Assembly: GCF_004337985.1 (NCBI RefSeq)
Contig: NC_043741.1
Coordinates: 2,921,348 to 2,985,347 of the forward strand
From: Pyricularia pennisetigena
Lineage: Eukaryota; Ascomycota; Sordariomycetes; Magnaporthales; Pyriculariaceae
Direction of reading: 5' to 3'
Length of the DNA: 64,000 bases
Part shown: piece after piece, positions 56,107 to 64,000 of the stretch
How positions within the stretch are numbered: the stretch's first letter is position 1
How the letters are laid out: each line of letters opens with the position of its first letter
Notes under the pieces: model-generated
What the model saw: the letters and a program-made list of their open reading frames with translations, nothing else
Told to the model about the DNA's origin: nothing
Databases searched by the model: none
Translations under genes and position numbers: made by a program

Positions 56107-56990
56107 TGCTCGAAGGTCTTGTCCTTGCAAATGGAGGCCTAAAACAAAACAGCCCAGCCGGTCTTTCCGATCAAAGAAAGAGAATAAAGTGAAACTCAAA
56201 CAATTGGTGACAAAACCATGGCTGAGGCTCGCCGACTGTTATTTTTTCGTCACCGAGATGTAGCGATAGACGAGATGAGGGAACCCAATTGGTGCGGTAA
56301 ACGAAGATTTGTGGTCTCTCAATCTCTAAAATCTGATGGATGTTGATAAAACGAGACCCGAATGGCCGAACTAGGATTGTTCGTCATGCTATGAAAGCTT
56401 CGTTTGAGATGAGACGAACATTGCCTGGAGTTGTAGCCATTTGAACAGATAACATTTCCGGCGTTTTTTTCCCTTGTTGATATGGCTCATCAGGTACTTA
56501 CTTGGGCATCGCCGGCAGTTGTCAGGTACAAACAAGGCTCGCTGCATGTCCCGCACAATCCTAAGCGGGGTGGGGAAGAACGTCAGACAATGATCAGGGT
56601 CCTGGCCTGGACCCAATGATACTGCCAAACGGCAACCTCCGTCTCGAATACGGGGATTTATTTCAGCTGGGCTTGTTTACAGCTGCTCCCGCGAATCGTT
56701 TTTTTTTTCGGCATGTGCTCCTCAAGGCGACAAAAAAAAAAACATATACCTTTCCCCAATCTTATATTAAGGCGCTAGTGGAGATACATCTGTCTCTGTA
56801 AAAAGCCGTTGAATGCACGACAATGGAAGCCAGGAATAAGTAGTGGCTTGCTTACAGGAAGGACTCAATTTCACACCGCAATCGACTTGCCGATCTGGCT
56901 TCATTTGTTTTGCTGGTCTTTTGAATTTCTCTCTCTCTCTTTTTTTTTCTTCGTTTGTTCTTGTTCCTTGCCGACCAGCTTTTACCCCAA
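56107..56990. promoter_or_regulatory. Shared divergent upstream region of the OB-fold-like gene and ERG27
   Basis: 884 bases between divergent start codons. The ERG27 side is C/T-rich with CTCTCTCTCTC at about 56930-56942 and a T-rich stretch after it, a usual leader composition. No sterol-response element could be assigned by eye. Confidence 0.5.
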
Positions 56991-58635
56991 ATGACCGCTC
57001 CCGTATCCGCCTCTTGGGGCGACGTTCCTAGCCGCGATCAACTTTTCGTACTTGTGACTGGAACAAACAGGTAAGAGACTTTAGCCTCACTAAATCAATC
57101 CTGCATGCATGCACGACTTTTTGATGCCCTGTGCACGCACTGTCGCCACCACTCGGCCACTCACTCACCACAAACAATCGAACGCCCTACTAACCCTCGT
57201 TTTCCCCTCCTATTTCCACAGCGGTGTCGGCACTGGTATCGCGCAGCGCCTGATCGACGAGTTCCTAGCCAAGCGCTCTCTCACCTCACACCTCATCCTC
57301 ATCGTGACCACCCGAAGCAGGTCCAAGTCCCAGCAGACCATCGACATAATCCAAAAGCATGTTCGCAAGGCGGCCGAGGCGAAGAAGCTGAGGGCCCGCG
57401 CGGGGCCCTCGTATGATCCCGAATCCACAGTCTCGAGGATACACCTGGTCGGCATTCTGGTCGATCTGTGCAACCTGCGCAGCGTCTACGCTGCCGCCAA
57501 CCTGCTCAAGGAAGGCGGCGCGCCCGCGGTCGGCAGCAACTGCCCATCGTCGGTGCGCGTCCCGCGCCTCGATTCGATAATCCTCAACGCGGGCTATGGT
57601 AACTGGACGAGCCTGAACTGGTGGAAACTCTTTGTGCAGTCGGTCACCAAGGGATTCCCCGTCGCCTTCACGTGGCCCAAGTTCAAGAACGCCGCCAAGG
57701 GCACCCTCGTGGATCCGCTCACCGGACGCATCCTGACTAAGGAGCAGGCAATCGCCGAGGGCCGGACCACGAGGGAGCTGCTCGGCGAGACCTTCACCGC
57801 CAACCTGTTTGGCCACTACATGCTCGCCCACGCGCTACTGCCGCTGCTCAGGCGGACCCCTGAGCAGCTCAGAGAGGAGGCCTTGAGCCCCGCCAGGATA
57901 ATATGGCAGGGGAGCGTCACTCCCGGGCCCGACGACTTCTCCATGTCTGACCCGCAGGGCCTGCGCCACCACGACGCCTACAACTGCGTCAAGCGCCTCA
58001 ACGACATACTCGTCTTCTCGTCGACGCTGCCCAAGCCCGAGCCCATCGCCACGGCATACCTCCTCGGCGATGATAACAAGGACGGCAGCAGCAACGATAA
58101 GCTGGTGGCGCCGCGCATGTACCTCACGCACCCAGGCATCACCAACACGTCCATCTTTGCCCTGCCGTGGCTGCTGAGCATGGCATGGGGCTTGGTGATG
58201 TACCTCACGCGCTGGGTCGGGTCGGTGTGGCACGTCGGGTCGCCCTACAACGCGGCCGTCACGCCCGTGTGGATCGCGCTCGAGGAGCAGGCCCGGCTCG
58301 ACGAGATAGAGGCGCACCGCTGCAAGTGGGGGAGCGCCTGCTCGCGCTGGCGCGGTACCCTGGGGGCCAAGAAGACCGAGGTCCAGGGCTGGGGCTGGGA
58401 CGGCCGCCTGGCCTCGGACCCCAATGGACGCCCCGCCGAGAGCGAGAAGGGCTTCCTGTCCAGAGAGTTGGGCAGGCACTGGCAGTCGGTCGAGCTAACG
58501 CAGGATGCGCTCAACGAGTTTGAGGAGCTGGGCGCCGAGTGCTGGCGCGAGATGGAGAGGTTGAGGATCGAGTGGGAGGAGAGGCTCGGAGTCAGGCCCG
58601 CTGCCAACGGGGACAAGGTGGCAATGGCTGCCTAA
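56991..58635 (+). CDS. ERG27: 3-ketosteroid reductase (sterol C-4 demethylation complex)
   Basis: Reduces the 3-keto group during C-4 demethylation in ergosterol synthesis, at the ER with Erg25, Erg26 and Erg28. Exons are 56991-57070 and 57222-58635, giving 497 residues. The intron splits the Rossmann loop, VTGTNSGVGTGIA (Thr 23 onward). Other short-chain dehydrogenase features are LDSIILNAGYGNW (NAG motif), IIWQGSVTPGPDDFS (catalytic Ser region) and YNCVK (catalytic Tyr 280 and Lys 284). WLLSMAWGLVMYL is a probable membrane helix. The protein is longer than the yeast enzyme (347 residues), with extra loops and a C-terminal charged helix, as is usual in filamentous fungi. Fungal Erg27 is the target of the fungicide fenhexamid. 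It converges on an MFS gene. Confidence 0.94.
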
Positions 58636-59026
58636 AGCAGTAATTCGATGAGTGTACGGGGTTCTATTCTTCATTGGGACTGTTGACAAAAAAAAAAAAA
58701 AATCAACGGTGCGATGGATCTTGATCCTTGAGAGTGAGCGGGGTATGCTTAGGCGCCTGCGCTGTCCAATTATTGTAGTTTCTTTTGCAACTTTATTATC
58801 ATTATTATTTTTCTATTTCTTTTGCAGCTTTTTGAACATAGTAATCCTAATTTTGTACAAAGAAAACGAAAGGTTCGGGGCATTGCCATGGTTATCGCAA
58901 GGGATAAGAACAGACGCATGATGTTGAAAACCGTGGGTTTTTGTTTTTTTTTTCAAACTCTAAATCCCCAAAGGCCAAAATACAAATAGTGCGGCTATAA
59001 CAACAAACTGAGGACCCGCCACCAAA
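58636..59026. other. Convergent 3' regions
   Basis: 391 bases between two converging stop codons, with an A run near 58687-58701 and T-rich DNA at 58800-58825 and 58937-58952. No gene is supported. Confidence 0.6.
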
Positions 59027-60735
59027 TCACGCTGTCGTGTCCGCTTGCCTCGTCCGAACGTCGGACGCAACTCTCCTCAGCCTGACATTCTCACCTCTCC
59101 CAAACAAACCCAGACACAAGGGCGGGATGGCACCGACCAGGGCGACGACTGCCTGGAATATCAACATGCGCTTCATGTTACCCGCCGGGTTCCCTTCGGG
59201 TCCCTCCTTGAGAGCGTCACCGATCAGGATGAAGCAGCCACCGAGCAGCTGACCGCCGGCCCAGGCAAAGGTGGAAGTGACCTCGGGGCTGATGGGGTGC
59301 GTGAACTCGACGAGCAGCTCGAGGGCGACGGGGAGCAGGGCGAAGGAGGTGGCGCCCAGGATGGCGAGGACGACGTACGGGCCGGCGATTCCGCCTTCGG
59401 ATCGCGTCTCGGGCATCCAGATGAAGACGAGGTAGGACAGGGCGATGAAGGGGATGAAGATCTTGATGCTCAGCACAAATGCCTTGGTGCGGTCGATGAT
59501 GGGACTCGAGATGGCGGCCGCGACCAGGCCGACGACGATGAGCACCGCGGCGCCGATCCCCGACTCGTCCTCGGAGTAGCCGTGTGGCACCATCATCTGG
59601 GCCAGGAGGGACGATATGGCGTCGAACAATCCGACGTAGACGGCGAACGGTATCAGAATCATCCAAGCCTCTGGGGAGCGCGAGACGATGCGCAGCGAAG
59701 AGATCAGCCCCTCCTTGGGCGTTTCGCTCGAGGCTGCAACGGGCGTCGGGGGTGCGGCCGGGATGAAGAAACCGGTGATCGAAAACACGGTCGCCTTCAG
59801 GCGGTGTTTGGTGATTTCCCCAGTCAGCTCAAGTAATCCATCCGGGGCCCAACGTGAGGGGGGAGACTTACAATGATGGAAACCCAGAGAAGCATGTTCG
59901 GCACGTCCTCTGGTGCTTCGACCATGAACGGAATGAGCAAGCTACCCAAAGCAGCGCCAAAGGCGTTGGCAAGCGACATGAGGGCGGTCGCAGCCACGCG
60001 GCCCCTGTCGGTGAACCAGAGGTCCGAGTAGCGGGCCGGCGAGGCCAGGACAAGAGCCTGTGCCATGGCGCATAGGATTTGACCAAACATGACGATGCCG
60101 TACGAGCCAGAAGAAGCGCGGGATCCGCCGTAGCGAATCCAGTTCCCCGCGAGGACGAGTGCGGACGCTGCGAATATGGCAGGCTTGGGTCCGTGGCGAA
60201 GGGTGTAGATTACCACCGGCGCAGATGCTGCGATGCATAGCAATGCTGCTGTACTGTACCAGTTTATTTCGGTCTCGGTGACCTGAAAGTAGGCTGCTGA
60301 GCTTGCTGGGACGGGCGCAAAGGTGAGCCACTGAGGTCGTGGAGTGTACTGCTGTTAGTACCGCGCTCCAAGCACCACCAGATGCTCTCATGTCATGGAT
60401 ACCAGACACCAACTTACATCCCAGCTGGTAATGATATTCAAGAGCGTCAACTGGATGACACCGAACCACCTGCGCTTGTAAACCTTGTAGAAAACGGTTG
60501 TTCCGTCTGGGGCCGTTGTAGGACGACCATCGTGGATTGCTGCGCCGATACTGATGCGAGACCGCGTAAACCCTCCCTCATGGTTATCTGCATGATCTCG
60601 AAGCTCAGCAGAATCTGGCTCTGTGATACGCGACTGGGACTCTTGCAACCTGCCGCCATCTGAATCCTTGAACTTGTTCCAACCATCGACTTGCTGACTG
60701 GGCTCAATGTTTGTCTCCTTGTCGATGCTAGACAT
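59027..60735 (-). CDS. MFS transporter of FLVCR/SLC49-like type
   Basis: Exons are 60735-60418, 60330-59872 and 59794-59027, giving 514 residues. The first 75 residues are hydrophilic with many Asp, Glu and Ser. Helix 1 starts at YKRRWFGVIQLTLLNIITSW and continues across the splice into WLTFAPVPASSAAYFQVTET and EINWYSTAALLCIAASAPVV, which resembles the helix 1-2 region of the FLVCR/DIRC2 (SLC49) carriers. NWIRYGG, MAQALVLASPARYSDLWF and the central loop PTPVAASSETPKEGLIS also fit. About twelve helices are predicted. Animal relatives move haem or choline-like solutes; no substrate can be read here. A 557-base A run lies about 330 bases upstream of the start. Confidence 0.9.
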
Positions 60736-63661
<2,926 letters not shown>

Positions 63662-64000
63662 TTATTTGAGGACAGACCACAGCTTTGGGGCGGCGCACTG
63701 GGTGGCGCAGTGGGCGAGGTGGAAGACTGAGGGTTTTTGCAGGGGGATGTCAGCAACTGGTGTACAAACAACCAATCTCCAATAGGACATGTAACAAGAC
63801 TAGTGACTAAAAGCTGGGAATACTCACACTCCTCAACGCAGTCCTCCTTCTCGTCAGAGTCGCTCGGCGTCGCGTTGGTAACCCTCTCAACGCACTCGTC
63901 GTAGTGGTGCTTGGCCGGGGCGCACTGCTTGGAGTTCTTGCACTCTGTTTGGAGTCCGAGTTAGCATCTTGGTTGTATAGTGTGACGTGTCGCCGGCATG
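63662..64000 (-). CDS. QCR6: Cytochrome bc1 complex subunit 6 (hinge protein), 3' part only
   Basis: Acidic hinge subunit of ubiquinol-cytochrome c reductase in the mitochondrial inner membrane, where it helps cytochrome c1 meet cytochrome c. The last two exons are visible: 63944-63828 and 63726-63662. They read ECKNSKQCAPAKHHYDECVE, then RVTNATPSDSDEKEDCVEE and, across the intron, FFHLAHCATQCAAPKLWSVL followed by Lys and stop. The paired-cysteine pattern (C...C...C and HLAHCATQCAAP) is the family signature. An upstream acceptor with a GCTAAC branch site at about 63971-63976 shows that the gene continues beyond the right edge, so the acidic N-terminal part is missing from this window. Confidence 0.93.

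Noticed and set aside
56107..56199. Upstream extension of the OB-fold-like frame
   Set aside because: It starts with TTG; the first ATG is at 56106 and fits the conserved-looking start.

Overview
The window is nuclear DNA of a filamentous ascomycete. The genes carry short spliceosomal introns with GTRNGT donors and CTAAC/CTGAC-like branch points. The proteins are typical Pezizomycotina types: Erg27, L-galactonate dehydratase, a Qde-2-type Argonaute and fungal MFS carriers. Gene structure and protein style suggest a Sordariomycete, perhaps Magnaporthales; that placement is a guess from style, not from a search. Intergenic DNA is rich in very long poly(A)/poly(T) tracts, and every run of N lies against one of them.

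Layout, left to right. 1-6 kb: mostly non-coding, with one small double-stranded-RNA-binding-like protein gene (+). 6-13 kb: GDP-mannose pyrophosphorylase (+) and NMN adenylyltransferase (+), both with tiny 5' exons. 14-25.7 kb, all on the minus strand: glycerol-3-phosphate acyltransferase, rRNA methyltransferase Nop2, a DOPA 4,5-dioxygenase-like protein and an Argonaute. 28.3-33.5 kb: phospholipid N-methyltransferase Opi3 (-), a divergent membrane-anchored spermidine-synthase-like protein (+) and a flavin-binding split-barrel protein (-). 36-37.5 kb: a Mae1-like dicarboxylate carrier (+). 40.5-48.5 kb: a giant gene (+) for a 2662-residue protein with seven predicted membrane helices, a huge disordered tail, eight Trp-containing tandem repeats and three motifs resembling ubiquitin-interacting motifs. 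49.4-54.7 kb: L-galactonate dehydratase (+) and a drug-efflux-type MFS carrier (+). 54.9-60.7 kb: a possible OB-fold protein (-), Erg27 (+) and a second MFS carrier (-). The right edge holds the 3' part of QCR6 (-).

Most genes are unrelated housekeeping or metabolic genes and do not look like one cluster. Three lipid enzymes (GPAT, Opi3, Erg27) and two RNA-linked proteins (the dsRBD-like protein and Argonaute) share the window, but nothing shows that they are co-regulated. The most unusual object is the giant 7-TM/repeat/UIM-like protein at 40498-48547. The strangest DNA feature is an uninterrupted run of 557 A residues at 61064-61620. Splice sites were placed by eye from reading frame, consensus and conserved motifs; every complete multi-exon model closes in frame.
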